Shown here: in pieces, positions 48,371 to 61,500 of the stretch
Position numbering within the stretch: position 1 is the stretch's first letter
Layout: every line of letters starts with the position of its first letter
DNA from: Acanthaster planci
Taxonomy: Eukaryota; Echinodermata; Asteroidea; Valvatida; Acanthasteridae
Direction: 5' to 3'
Assembly (NCBI RefSeq): GCF_001949145.1
Contig: NW_019091361.1
Location: forward strand, 2,651,825 to 2,715,824
DNA length: 64,000 bases
The notes under the pieces: model-generated
What the model was told of the DNA's origin: nothing
Database searches by the model: none
The model's input: only the letters and a program-made list of their open reading frames with translations
Program-made: the position numbers and the translations under genes

Positions 48371-51300
48371 AGGTACGGGGACTGTCCTCTCAATCAAAAA
48401 ACTGAAAGAGTCTAAACGTTAGGCACGTATCAATTCAAGGTGCCTCCGAATTACCAAAAGTATCATGTAAATATCTGAAGGACTTTTCCTCAGTTACAAT
48501 TGCCATTTGGGGGGGGGGTATTTGAAGAACATAATTACAGGACTGTTTGTTAGCAGGTTAAATCCACTGGCGAGTACTTTTTCTTGTAATTGAGTATCAG
48601 CGTAAAACGTCTCAATATATTTTTGAAGGATTTAACCATGCACGTGACAGATTAAAATGAGTCGATTTTCAATGTATTTCCAATGGACGCTAGGCACGTC
48701 AACAATCCTGGAACATCAAAAGCCACTGGAGTAAGACATAGGTGTTGAACCACTTTTTTCCGGACTTTGCGCTTTCGAAGGAGTAACATTTTGATATCGG
48801 CGCCTAATAGGTGAAGTGAATTGCGCCTGGAGCCTTCGCAGGACCTTGATGCAGGCGAACGCGTTTTTTGCTACTGGTACTGCATCTCGGACAAACTCCG
48901 TCACGCATGTACTGTAGCATGTTCCGGATATTGATGGAAACGTTATCGAAGCGTTTAACCACCATGGATTGTACAGCTTACATCCAATCACTGTGCTGTA
49001 TATTATGTATACACTCAATCAACTCACCTGCCTAGTTATTGCACCTTGTATGTAGGGTGGTTTGTGCTTGTGTGCAGTTTGCAGTTATTGACAACAGATT
49101 TGTTGGAGTGCGTAGGAGGTGGGTCTAAATCAAAGTTTATATTTCACATTTTCTTGTTGAAAAACATAAACTAGCCTTTTTAAAGCTTTTGGCGGCTCAT
49201 AACTTGCCACACTTGGAGACACTTGCATTGCAGTTCAGATTTCTGTCCAATGAGTAAATTGAAAGCATCCTCAAGGCATTTTTAGTAAGATAGCTGCAGA
49301 TAAGTGTGACGGTAATTGTGTGCGACGATTTAGCCACTTTGTACATGTAAATGCATTTAACTCTTTAATGGAAGTCTTTGTTCGGGTAGATGGAGTTGAT
49401 CGAAAAAACCTTTGAAATTCAATGTAAGTTGTTTCCATTTGGCATACAATTTTTGTTTTTAATACTGTACTGTAGCGTTTGGTTATTGTCAGCAGAAGAT
49501 CTGTTGATAAACCAGTTCATTAATAAATTGTGTTCACTAACAAATGGCACGTGAGGCAAAAAGCTTGAGCGGCCCATTGAAAATGTACAGGGGTACAAAT
49601 CCCGACATCACTTTCTCTCAGCTTCTGCATTCATTTCCACTTTCGTCTTTATTATTGCACTGGTCTATAACACCAAGTCAGAACAGAACTGCATGTCACC
49701 GTTACACTACTCAAACTCTGGATCTTAAAGTAAACGTAACGCTCATAGGAGGTGGCGCCAAGCCTTAAAAATACGTAATAAGCCACAACTTCATGTATAT
49801 AAGAAGAAACGTCTAGGTAAATGTGAATCCTTGTGGTTATAATTTTTTAGCAAGTATACAATGTAAGGCATTAGAATTTCTGATCAAAATTACTACCAGT
49901 GTACACGATTTTGGTCCAGTTCCGTTCATTTGTGCATTTTAATGAACTCACTGAATAAAAAAAATAAAAATAACTAAAAACTTTGGAGTTTCGGGCAGAT
50001 TGATTTTGGTTACTCTTTGTAAAGAGATAACTAGGCCTGTTCATCCCTCAGGCTTTGTGTGACCTCTAGATTCATAGGCCTTTAGTAACCTTCACTCAAG
50101 GAGTAACGCGGTCCTCTAGACATGGCTCACTGCGTATGCTGCCGGTAGTTCAGCCTGCGAGGATACCCTCAAATCTAAATGGGGGGGGGGGGGCGTTCCA
50201 GCAGAATTCCCCTAATGCCACACCTGCCCCCCTGCCATTTCAGTTTTTTCGAAATGAAGAAATCCCAATGCACGTGCAAGCCGCGGTCTATTTGCTTGCG
50301 AAAGGGTTTCCCTTTGAACATGCGGCCGCGTGCCCGATGCCCCTCCAGAAATTTCACCCTCCCGCTACTGGTTGAAATACCATACCAGCTTAGCGAGCGT
50401 AGCTTGTTTTTGTGAAAAAAATTGTTTTTCTAATTACTGTTTGATTTCAAGGTAATAATTTGAGGAGACATTGCCATGCAACAGAGTTTGTTTTCATGTC
50501 CACGGGTAGTCCTTTTATGTAGAGTTTCACAGAGAAAACGATTTAGCAATTGTGGTATTGGTCAGTGTCTTTTCTGGTATACCTGCCGATCCAACTTTCA
50601 CATAGACTAGCCCCGGTCCGGAACATGGCCGAAATACAATGATTGTGTTACGTGATCAAAAACGCGCTGAAATGAGATTTTGTTCCATACTTCAGGGTTA
50701 AAACTTTGAACAGTAAACATTCATGTAACTTTTTTTTTTAAACAGGAAGGAACTTAAAATGAAACGAAAATTCAAACCAAGGATACAATTAACCAATCGT
50801 TTCCCTTACCCAGTACGCAAGTCAGTTTGACCGACCGATTTTTCCCTTCTTGAGTGTCCATGACCTCACATAACGACGCTGAAGCTGTTACGTAATTCAT
50901 TCGGCCCCGTTCCGAACAGGGGCTACCTTATTCACATGAAAACCCCTTTTTGATCTCCGTACCCCGGAGAAAGATTAAGAAATTAAGAAATTACAAACTG
51001 TCGATTAGGATGCCACCAGACTGTTTATGACCTCTGTGCGTTCCACCATATGATGCAAGATATGGGGCGGAGAGAACCCCCCCCCGCCTTCGTGTTGGTC
51101 ATTTTTATATTGTTTGATTGGAATCTCAGGAATTCTTTATAGACTTCTGGGGGGGGGATGGGTTAGGTAGTAATAGTCTATAGTGTGTATAGGGATTGGA
51201 CATGGGGGGGGTACCTATCGGGCACATATCGTGTACGGTATCCGTTCCAAGCCTCCCTCTCAATATTTGTTCTAAATCTGGCTTACTACTCTTACGTACA

Positions 51301-51558
51301 TTTTTTGGTGTTTAGTCATGAATTTGAAATTATTCATCAGAGGAGAAACTTTAGGTACTAATTTGTCAAGAAATTACATTTTATTGCTTTCTTTACTACT
51401 CTATACGTTAAAAAATGATGGGTTAACCTCGCTCTCAATTTCAATGTGGCCAACTCGTGAATAAAGTTCTTTGTTTTTAAAAGCCTCGGTAGGTAGCCGC
51501 AAACTTACAAAATCGCATAAGGGCCACATGCAAATTTTTTTTGAGTTACTTTTTCGCC

Positions 51559-51721
51559 GCGGCGAAAGAGTGCGCCTCCAAGAGTTTGTAACTCGTGGGC
51601 CAATCACAATGCGCGAAATCTGTCGACCCAATGCGCGTTTGGAAAGGGTCGACAAATTTCACGCGTTGTGATTGGCCAACGCGTTTCAAACTCTTGGAGG
51701 CGCACTATTGTGAATCGCCCG
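51559..51721. mobile_element. TA-flanked foldback MITE, copy 2
   Basis: Nearly the whole element is an inverted repeat: GTGCGCCTCCAAGAGTTTG at the left mirrors CAAACTCTTGGAGGCGCAC at the right. GGCCAATCACAATGCGCGAA mirrors TTCACGCGTTGTGATTGGCC. The right end is GTGAATCGCCCG followed by TA; the left end is eroded. Confidence 0.85.
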
Positions 51722-54659
51722 TATTAATTCGTAGATTCCCTATCTCTCCAAGATGAGACATGATTGTTGACAGTTTGAACACAACTTCAAGCTCCGCATA
51801 CTTCTTTTTGGCACTTGGAAAAGGTAGGAGGGAATTAAAAAGTAGTTTATCCCCACTTCCAAAGTTTTTTCACGCCCCCAAAATGAGATTTTCTTTGTTT
51901 GGAAACCTAGCTTTGTTGAAAAGATAGTTCTCCTTTTGTTCAAAGGAGTTCTAAAACCCAATCTCACTGCATCCCCCCAAAAAGCATCCGAGACATGACG
52001 TTAACAGGCTGAATATATGAGACTGGCTAGACATTCGCCGCGGCGGCATATCAATTTGCGGCACGGCACGAGTGCATAACTTGCCGCAGCGAAATAGACA
52101 TTCAACGAATAGCCTATTACACCTCCCCCGGTGAGACAATAACTCCGCGGCTAGATAATAACTCACATTTTTTATTGCATATGGTTCTATACCCTTCCGT
52201 AAGATCTACCTACTACGCTTGTGTGAAATTTCAAAGATTTCGATTTCATTAAAGCGCAATTTTCCTTGCTCCGTTGGCGATATCTTACACTTGATGCACG
52301 CACTAGTTGAGGCTGAATCAGGAAGTCAATTCAGCGTTCATCATGCGATGCGTCCTTCTACTACACTGAAATGTAAAGGACCGATTCACGATGTCACGTA
52401 TTCGTTTGTCCTCCCCCCCGCCCTTGAATGCACGACGTAATTTTTGTTGAGCAGGGATGGTTTGTTTACACATTAACGCGGGGCAAAATTTCTGCTTGCG
52501 CATGACTCCGATGCATTGAGTGTAGGCCTACATTCATTGATTACAGCAGTGTCGAACAGTCAGCGATCTCTGATTCGACACCTGAAAATCAGATTATTGA
52601 GTTTCAATTATGCATATAGTAATATCGATAAAATCGTTTCTTTTACCTAGTCCACAAGTCGTAATCACGATCGTTACATAATTCGGTACGTGTGCACCGC
52701 ATTCCCCTGCGATGGAAAGTTAACGTTTTATATTTTGGGGGCGCACTCTTGTTCTTCGTGATAAAGGACGACTTGGAATGAAAACTTTCCTCCACGAAAG
52801 CATAAAAACATGCTTTAAGAATGAAAACTGGTCCAATGACCTGTACACTCATTCAGGGGAAATAGATCTGAGCCTCAGGCCTGAAGTGCGCTGGCAGTGT
52901 CCCAACGGCATGCCGAAGGCCGGCCGCACCGGCAGTAGTTGTGCATATATCGTTGAATACCATTTTGGTAGTTTCCCTTTTTCAAACTGCACGTAGGCCT
53001 GACTGAAGAAAAGATGTTATGCGTTAATTAAGCTAGCAATTTCAACTTGATTTGAAATATATTGAGAGAGACACCAAGGAACCCATCACTGCATTGAGAA
53101 TATAACCTGAAGAGCAATGGCGAAATTACATAGTGTCGATTCGAGCGCAGACTCAGCACACCTTTGCCAGCAGGAGACAATTTTTTGTTTTTCTTTTCGT
53201 GTTTTTAGTTGTTTTTGTGCTCTGCCCGCGACGGCCATTAATATTAATCATGGACACCACATTAGACTTTATTTATTGCTCCTAATTTACAGTTTGCTCA
53301 GCCCTTTTGGGCCATAATCGTAAAGTTTACAGATTTGTGGACTCCCTTGTATCGATTTTTACGGAAACAAAACAATTTATTCCATATTTTACACTGTATT
53401 TATGTCTGGGGGAAACAAAATGGGGATTTTTCTTTCAAGAAAGGCGGGAGTTGGTGCTTTCACTTAAAATAAGAAGGAAAGCTGAGATATCGTCTAGTTC
53501 AACGTGTCCCTCCGCTAGATATAGAGCCTACTATTGTACCATAACTCACGCCGATACTCTCACCAGTACTTAAGAAAAACTGAGGAACAGTTTATTATGA
53601 CTTGTTTACTAATATAATGTATCTAATATTAACAATCCAAGAAGTTTTAAAGGCAGCCGCTGCTCAGAATTAGGTCAGATAAATCTTCGAAGTAACTAAG
53701 ACATAACGAACTGTACTTATTCTCCTGTTATTTTATCCATATTGTTTACATTGTATTAAACACAAGATACCACCACTCCGTGATCTCGTTTCTGATATGG
53801 TGGTGTGCTTGTTGGTATAGTTCTAATGACACGCGTATCCAGTGCGGTTCTACAGTCATTTTTTTTGGGGGGGGGAGCTAGATCCTTCGCACGTGACGTC
53901 ACCTTTTAACTTTCGCTACTGCTCTTTCACTTTATTAGTCCAAAGAATAATTATGGATTACTCATTTAATTGGAAAATGACATACAGAATGGCCAGAATT
54001 TCCAGCTTTTTTATGGGGGGGGACTATACTAAGACTAAGTTGCAGGGGATGGGTGGGTTAAATCTCCCTGTACAACTGCGCTTGCGCGTATGCCTCTTGT
54101 ACACTTTGGCATTTGCTCGTGTTCAGACCTCATGCAACTGCCAGTGGTGTTAATGGGGGGGGGCATCCCCAGCGGATGCCTGTACCCCGGGTGCTCCCCC
54201 ATTTAAAATCTTCTAATAATCTTCGTTGAGTTTCTATATATAGCTTTGCATCTGCAGCTTATTTTTTGTGGTACCCCCTTGAAAAAAAATCAGCCTTAGT
54301 TACGCGACTGCTTTGTAGAAGTCCAAATCACCATCACTTTATTTTAAAAAGAAAAAAAAAGCAATTTCTCTCTCATTATAAACAACTTACCGTTACCTCC
54401 ATGCATCCAATTGACTGCAATGAGGGAGCCCCACGTTCATCAAGCACGGCCTTCAAGTTGAATGGAGAATACTTAGGCTTCTGGGAACAATGTATTGTTG
54501 CGTTGTCGATCGATTGCTTCATCAGCGTTTGTGTTATGTGGACTGCGTGCTACACCTACAAAAATGGGCGATATCGGAAAATCTGCGAGAAAGCCTGCTA
54601 GAAAGGGGTGGGGTTCGTTTTTGTCACTAAGCGAACCTTTCACGTCTACCAAACAGACG

Positions 54660-54850
54660 ATTCGACTGGACATGATCGAGAAATTTGGCAACTTATGAAT
54701 ATTACCATTCGAGCGATTGACAAGACACCAAAACCTGGTTTTGTTTATGTAATTGTGCGATTGGAAAATTGAGAAACTTGGCAATTTATAAACATTACAA
54801 TTTGCGCGATTTACATGACAACAAATCACGGCTTTGTTTTTTTATAATTA
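54660..54850 (+). repeat. Diverged 93-bp tandem duplication
   Basis: GAGAAATTTGGCAACTTAT near 54678 recurs as GAGAAACTTGGCAATTTAT at 54771. Downstream segments (GAGCGATTGACA / GCGCGATTTACA, GGTTTTGTTTAT / GGCTTTGTTTTT) keep the 93-base offset. Confidence 0.75.
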
Positions 54851-56498
54851 TGCAGTTGATCTCACTTATCCTTCATTTTTTGCGGGTGGGGTTGAAGAAA
54901 ACCTTTTGACACATCTGTGATATGAATTTCATCACCTCTCCATTTCTAAAAAAAATGCTTTAAAATCAAGAAGATATTTTATTTTCCAATACTAATGTGG
55001 TGATCTTTGTTCAGTTTGTTGCTCAACAGAATTTTGGACAAAAATTCAACTTTTGCATTTTAAGGAATATTTTGTTTCTCCCTCGGTCCGTAGAGAAACA
55101 GTGCAACAGAACGACAAAGTATATGACATATAGGCGTATATAGATTCTGCGGATACTTATGGAGAACATTCGTCTATCCCAGATTATGACCATTTAGTGC
55201 GTTCCGATATTTTATTACATTTTCCATGACCCACACCAAGTTCTTAGACACAAAAATCGGCGAGATTTATACCCTCCTTGAAAAACACAGCTTACAAAAC
55301 TAGTGGTGTTGTCAAGAAGTACACAAAGTCATATAAATGTCGACATTCACTTAAAGAAGTGTTCATCACTAGCACATACGTAACTTTCATTTTATTTTTT
55401 TCATTTGAATGCCACATGAAGGAAAACAAACGCAAGAAATGTCAGAGCAAGTATTTTTACTCCTGTTGATTTGAGGCAATTTTCTTCCTGCCAGAAATGA
55501 GACTGTCTGGAATAAAAACCTGTTTAAAGAATACAACATGACTCGTAAAACTCAGGTATTATAAAGATTAATTAAACACCGAACAGTATTGCTGATTTAT
55601 AGCGCAGGGTGCTTTTGTTTGTTTCCTTTCCACTTTTTTAAAATCAACCGTAAACTATTACAATTCTTGGTTTCGAAACAACTGAATTCGGTTCCAGAAT
55701 TCCCTTTTCTCTCGTTAACTTTGAGGCCACTTGCTATTTTTTGTGGACTGGTAGTGTACATGGATGGTCTGGAAAAGTAATATGAGATATGAAAACAAAA
55801 TTCAGAACGGCAGACAAGCGATGTCTACAAACTTTCTTCTCCAATTCAGCCAAACACCTTTTGTACAAGATCTTGGCAATGTTGAACCCCTAAGGTTCAA
55901 GATTTTGTGGTTTGAAAACGTCATGTAAAACATGTCATTTTCAAAAATACATTAAAAGAGAGTATATCATTTTTCCACCATAAAATAAAATAAATCCTTA
56001 ACAAAATAAGTCACAGTATTAACAAGGTTACGTTTTTTGAGCACAAATTTCACACACACTTTAAAGAAAAACCCCTTAATCGAAAAGAAGGAAATTTATT
56101 TACGGGAAATTAAAGACAAAACCAACAACATGAAAATTTATGTTAAGGTTAGAGTCTTAGTAACCTTGACTCAAAAACTTGAAGTAAATATCTTGCATAG
56201 AACCATCTCTCTTTCGCAGACGCATGTCATTATATTTTACACCTCAGGTTAGCTTTATCTAAACACCATACTATTCACATTTTAGTTCCTTTTTCAGTTG
56301 AAATAATCCAAAGGGTTACAATGGTTTTTCAAAAAGCTATATGCACTAAGAAAAGAGTACAATTTTTAACACAAGAAAAGTAAATGGCTGCATCCAAAGA
56401 TGTGAACTATCCACTGAAGGATCTATATCCGGGTTTGTTTTGCAATTAGTACAGAGAGCTGCTCAGTAGTTAACCTGGTAAGTACACACACACAATAC

Positions 56499-56649
56499 CA
56501 GGGGTGTGAGTGACCTCTTAAAATTAAAGCTGAAATGTAAAAAGTTCCCATATTTTGTACCGACCGGTTGTACCAAAAAGCTGCAATGCAGGGCCAACAT
56601 CTAATCAAAAATAGCTGAAATCAGCTAAAAAGGTGAATTCACACCCCTG
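56499..56649. mobile_element. CAGGGGTG-ended MITE, copy 2
   Basis: Starts CAGGGGTGTGAGT and ends TTCACACCCCTG. The interior shares AGCTGAAATCAGCTAAAAA with the inverted form of the 20790-20965 copy. No clear target duplication. Confidence 0.65.
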
Positions 56650-58587
56650 ACATAGCCACACTTACCTTACATACCTACTGTAGACATTCCTTTCTTTTTG
56701 TGCAGTTAAGAAAACTCGGTGAAAATACTAATTTTTCTTGAACTGGGAACACGATTTTCAGCTGATTTTTGTACAAGGTTTCCTTGACTATTCCTCTTCC
56801 TTTTATGACAGATGACCCCTACCTCAAAATGCCTCTAAACCTCTTTTCCAGAGAAGGGGAAACGTCCTGTGGACGTGTGTAAGACCACAAAATGTCTTCC
56901 TTTCCTGCATAGTGAGGACACCTTTCGTTCACAAGTCCACACTAGGTATGTAAGGATAGGGCACAGGTACGGGCACACTGAACAGCTGTGCACATGTCCA
57001 AAAACTGAGGCACACAAACAAACCAGAGATTCCCTGATCATATTCCGTAGTTTTCGGTCCCAATCTTATGATGCAAAGTCGACATACATGTACACTATTT
57101 GGGGGAAAACAGCCTCTCAAGCTCCTAACAATTCAGTACATTTACCAACCTGTACTTGGACACAAGCAATTATGCACATGATCTTGGCCTTACACCTGTG
57201 GTCATAACGTCGACAGAACAATAGGTTAGCGGAGTCTACTCCACCTCGTGGAACCAGCCCCAAGGGCACAGCTGCACTGCTGATTAAGAATAACCTTTCT
57301 TGGTACTCGAGCTTGGAGGGAACTGATAATGTAAGTATAATTGTGTCTAATGGCAATGAGGCTGAAGGCACAGAGAAATATGAGTGACAGAGAAATGCGA
57401 GTAGCCATGGGACTGATTACAAATGATCTTACCATGGACAAACCAAGTTCATGCTCTCTTTCTTCCAATGATAAAGATCTAAGAGATAAGTACCTGCAGT
57501 CTGCAGTACCATGTAAATCTCTTATAAGTGAGACAGAGCTTGCTGTCTGAAATATTGAATCCATCGGTTCTTTTGCAAACCTCACTCACAAAAGCCATTT
57601 ATGTAATACACGTACAACCGAAAAGCTTTGTCCTACTTTTAATGCTGCCTCCAACCCTTCCTGTTATACAAGATCTGAATGACTGTACGTCAAAGAGGGC
57701 ACTTGTGTGAAAACAAATTGATATGGGATCATATAATGCTCCCCAAATGAACTTGTTTGAAAGAATTCCGTCTATCCATTTTGAAAGTAACCAACTTTGA
57801 AGAAAAACATTCCACAAATAATGTTTCCCTCATTAAAATTTTCATATTAATGAGTGTATTTCAGTGAAACTAACACAAATGCTGAAAATGATGACTTATT
57901 TTTTCCTTTTAAGGCCTGCTTAAAACAATTCATGCATTACAAAGACCCAACTAACATGGCAAGGACTATTTTATGAAATGATCTGGAACACTGCGCAGTC
58001 AACATTTACAAGAACTTAAAAGACCAAGAAGCTTTTGGGAGGAAAGAATTATTACAGTTCTTGGTCTGAAAGAAAAATTAAAGACAAAGTTTTTTACATC
58101 TCACCGACAGATTCTGTATCTTGATTGGCTGAGGGCAGGTCACATGGCATTTGCTATTTTTGCTATCTTGCTGTGCTTGGTCACATGAACTATACCCATA
58201 GCAACCGCAGTTATAGAACAGGTATTTCAACAAATGCCTATCAGTGTGGGCACTGTGTGTATTCCAAAGTGCCAGTATTAAAGAGATGGGTTCAAAAATT
58301 CCTTGAAGAGTTAGTTTGGATAATTGCAAAAAGTCAAGTTTGAACAAATTTCACATTTGAACAGGATTGAATTTTAATGGCATACACATTAAACAAATCA
58401 GTTGTTGCTGAAATCAAGGAGAATCTGTGAGAGACATGTTACAAACAAAAACGGTGGCTGCTGTATCTCAGAGATCCATTTTGGGGCATCCCTCCCCGCT
58501 TTGCCTCAGTAACAAAATAGAACGGTCTATGGATTGAATCCAGAGGGCAGTTTTACTTCAGCACTCGAAGCAGTCAATCTTTGCATA

Positions 58588-61500
58588 CTATACTCTATGC
58601 ATGTACTGCGTGTGTAGCATTGCTGTTGCCGATATTGCATCACCAAGACCAACTGTCTTTCCGGGTTTTTTACAGACAAGAACTGGGCTGAAATGAAACG
58701 CGACCGGACCTCGAGTCCAACTTGTGAGAGGTTCAATGGGGTCAAAGATAATGACGGTCTTCCGCAACGGAGCATAGTCCACCGACAATGGGAATGCTTT
58801 GGGGATGCGTAAAGCTACTTTAGATGGGTCGATGGGAACCTGTCCACAAGCTTGCCTGCCAGCTATGCGGGCCCCGATGCCCACGGCTGATAAGCTGTTC
58901 CCCCACTGACCAGGTAGAGTGGCCACCATGTGAAATGCCAGGGAGTGAAAATGAATTCTGGTCAGCAGAGAGTCTTGACCTTTGACCAGTGAGGTCAGGA
59001 TCCAGAAGAGGATGTCCGCCACTGCTCCTATTTCTGCGTAGCCGGACTCCTCAATGGCAAGGTTGGGGTGGGGCCCACTGTTGGCACGGGTTACCAGACC
59101 CAGTTCTTGCTCGTTCAGCCCCAGGGAGTGGACTGCGGGTAAAACCTATGATGGAATGTCAAGGGAAGAACAAATGTGTCCAAATTAATAGGCTATGGCT
59201 AGAAATGACACACACACACACCTATGGAAGCCACTAAACAATAGCTGCGGCTATTTTCCAAGTGACTGTTAATACAAGCCGCTGCTAAGAAATTTGGACA
59301 TGGCCCAAGTTTTTAAATATCTATAAAGGCATGACATCAGGGGTGGATCCTCAGGGATTTAAAAGAGATGGAAATCAGGCTTTTCCTTTTCAAAGTCCCT
59401 GTCATGGTCATGCCTGTAGGCGCCTGCACAATTCACATTTAAAATGGAAGAAACTGGTTTTGCAAGAATATGAAAACAAATCTGAATTTTCTTTTGCTCT
59501 TCCTTTTACAATAGTGAGCACTTATGATTTTTTTAACCTTGTTCCTGGTTTGTGTGTTTGCATCTGTGTTTTGATGTCTGGGGTTTTAGCACTGTCGCCA
59601 GCTTCAGGCCTTAAGGGGGGGCCACAGTATTAGCTAGGTGGGACACATCACAGGAACAAAGTATCTTCTTCATGCTTCTCCATTTTACTGATGGGGGGCC
59701 AGGTTCCTGCCGGGGGGCAGCCCTCTTGGCCCCCCGGCAACGGGCCCGTGGGGTTTGAGTGTCAAGCACCCCTTCTTTTGACGGCACTGTCCTTTTTTCC
59801 TAAATTTAAACACCTTTTCACTATTTATCAGTGCACTTGAGACCTTAAAGACCCTCACAATATTGTCACAGGACCAACACGAGACCTCCAGTAAGCATTC
59901 AAGTCATGAGATATTCATATGAACTGAAACAGAAGCAGTCTCTTGTCAGTGTTCACCCTGTTGAAGGTGGTCTTGTGACAATCTCTGTGAATGATCCCAT
60001 GAGGGTCTCCACTCCAAACTGCTGTTTAGAATTACAAGACGAATTACACGACTATAAATTCACAGAAGACAAATGCTTGATTACGAGTCCAACACGTGTC
60101 ACTCAATCTCCTCACCTGAGTTGCAATGAGTTGCACCAGTCTCTCATTGGCTATGCTAGCTAGCTCCAGGTGTAGGGGTATAACGTGAGGAAGCTTGCTC
60201 AACTCCTCAACCAGGAGGGACAGTTTCTCCTGCTGCTTGGACAGGCTGTCAGAGTCCAGTAGATGGAGACCTGAGAACATCACCACGTCTGGGCCAAAGT
60301 CTGCATGAAGGAGAAAGAAAACTAACAATCTTTGGAAAAAATTTCAGTTGTCAATTGCGCTGTACTTCCTGGAGTCCCGATGCATCGATAAATATTTTAT
60401 ACATGAAATTTAGGTGAAAGAAAACGAAGGTTGCGTCTTTGAGCAAAAAAAAGGAGATACTTAGTAGAGCACATACAAAACAAACCCAAAAAATATGAGC
60501 AAGAAAAGAAATTGGTGCAGATAAATGCTGTCAGTGTTCAGGACGTAGAACTTTTGAAAAACCTACTTCTAGTTTCCTTTTTTCCCCCGAAAAACCTGCT
60601 GTCAGATACTGGTTGTTTGGAAAAGACTCTCACTAATTAAAAAAAATGAGAATTCCAAAGACAGAGTTTCTGAAAATTTTGGAAACAGGCCATGCCTTTG
60701 ATGCTGGTCACAAAAACGTCCAATCCATCCATCTCAGCGTTAGCCACGTCATGGGACGTGATGAAGCGGGTGGCAATGGGCGAGGTCCACTGCCCCCACT
60801 TCTCCCCCTCGGCATACTCCATGATCAGGTGCACTTCGTCCTCGTCTCGCAGGCTGGTGTCGGGGATCTGGACTCGGCTGGGCATTAGAGAATGTACCTT
60901 GGGCCCAACTGGTCCAACCATCAGAATCTGCGGGGTGTTGACAGGGGGTTGGGTGAGGTAGGTAGTGTTTAAAACATCCAATCAAGGGGTCGGGAAGCTT
61001 GAATACGGCAGCTGGGCATACGGTGTGAGCTTGCAAATCACATTATCCCAGCTTGCCTCTCTTTACCCAGGGCTCAGTGATATATATGGGTTCTACTGGC
61101 ACAAGCTAGGGAGTAACCTGTGATGAACTGGCAACCAAATAAAATATTCTTAGTTGTCTAAACAAAGCCAAAAATAAAAACCAGTGTTTTTGGCCACAAT
61201 ACGGGCGATTCACAATAGTGCGCCACCAAGAGTTTGCAACAAGTTGGCCAAATATAACGCGCAAAATTTGTTGACCCTTTCCAAACATGCATTGGGTCGA
61301 CAAATGACGCGTATTGTGATTAGCCAATGCGTTGCAAACTCTTGGTGGTGCACTATTGTGAAACGGCTGTATTGCTAGAGACAACATTGACGTTTCAGGG
61401 TGTTGCAATACAATGGCTAGGATGGTGCTGCCGTATATTTTCCCTCATCATGCATATCTGGTTCCAGCTTTTAAGCCCAACTGGTGCACCCTCTGATGAA

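Larger units (their letters stand above)
48371..58587. other. Intergenic, gene-poor, G-run-rich
   Basis: About 10 kb with no exon I can defend. It contains several G runs of eight or more (near 48511, 50180, 51148, 53866, 54016 and 54155), the MITEs at 51559-51721 and 56499-56649, and a 93-bp tandem duplication near 54660-54850. The right part probably includes the ADPGK 3' UTR. Confidence 0.5.

Noticed and set aside
54266-54601. Plus-strand ORF of 111 residues ending in a hydrophobic, Cys-rich stretch
   Set aside because: No start context or family resemblance; adjacent to a degenerate tandem duplication.
57226-57585. Minus-strand ORF of 119 residues with a hydrophobic segment
   Set aside because: Low-complexity Ser/Leu composition, no recognisable family; probably ADPGK 3' flank.
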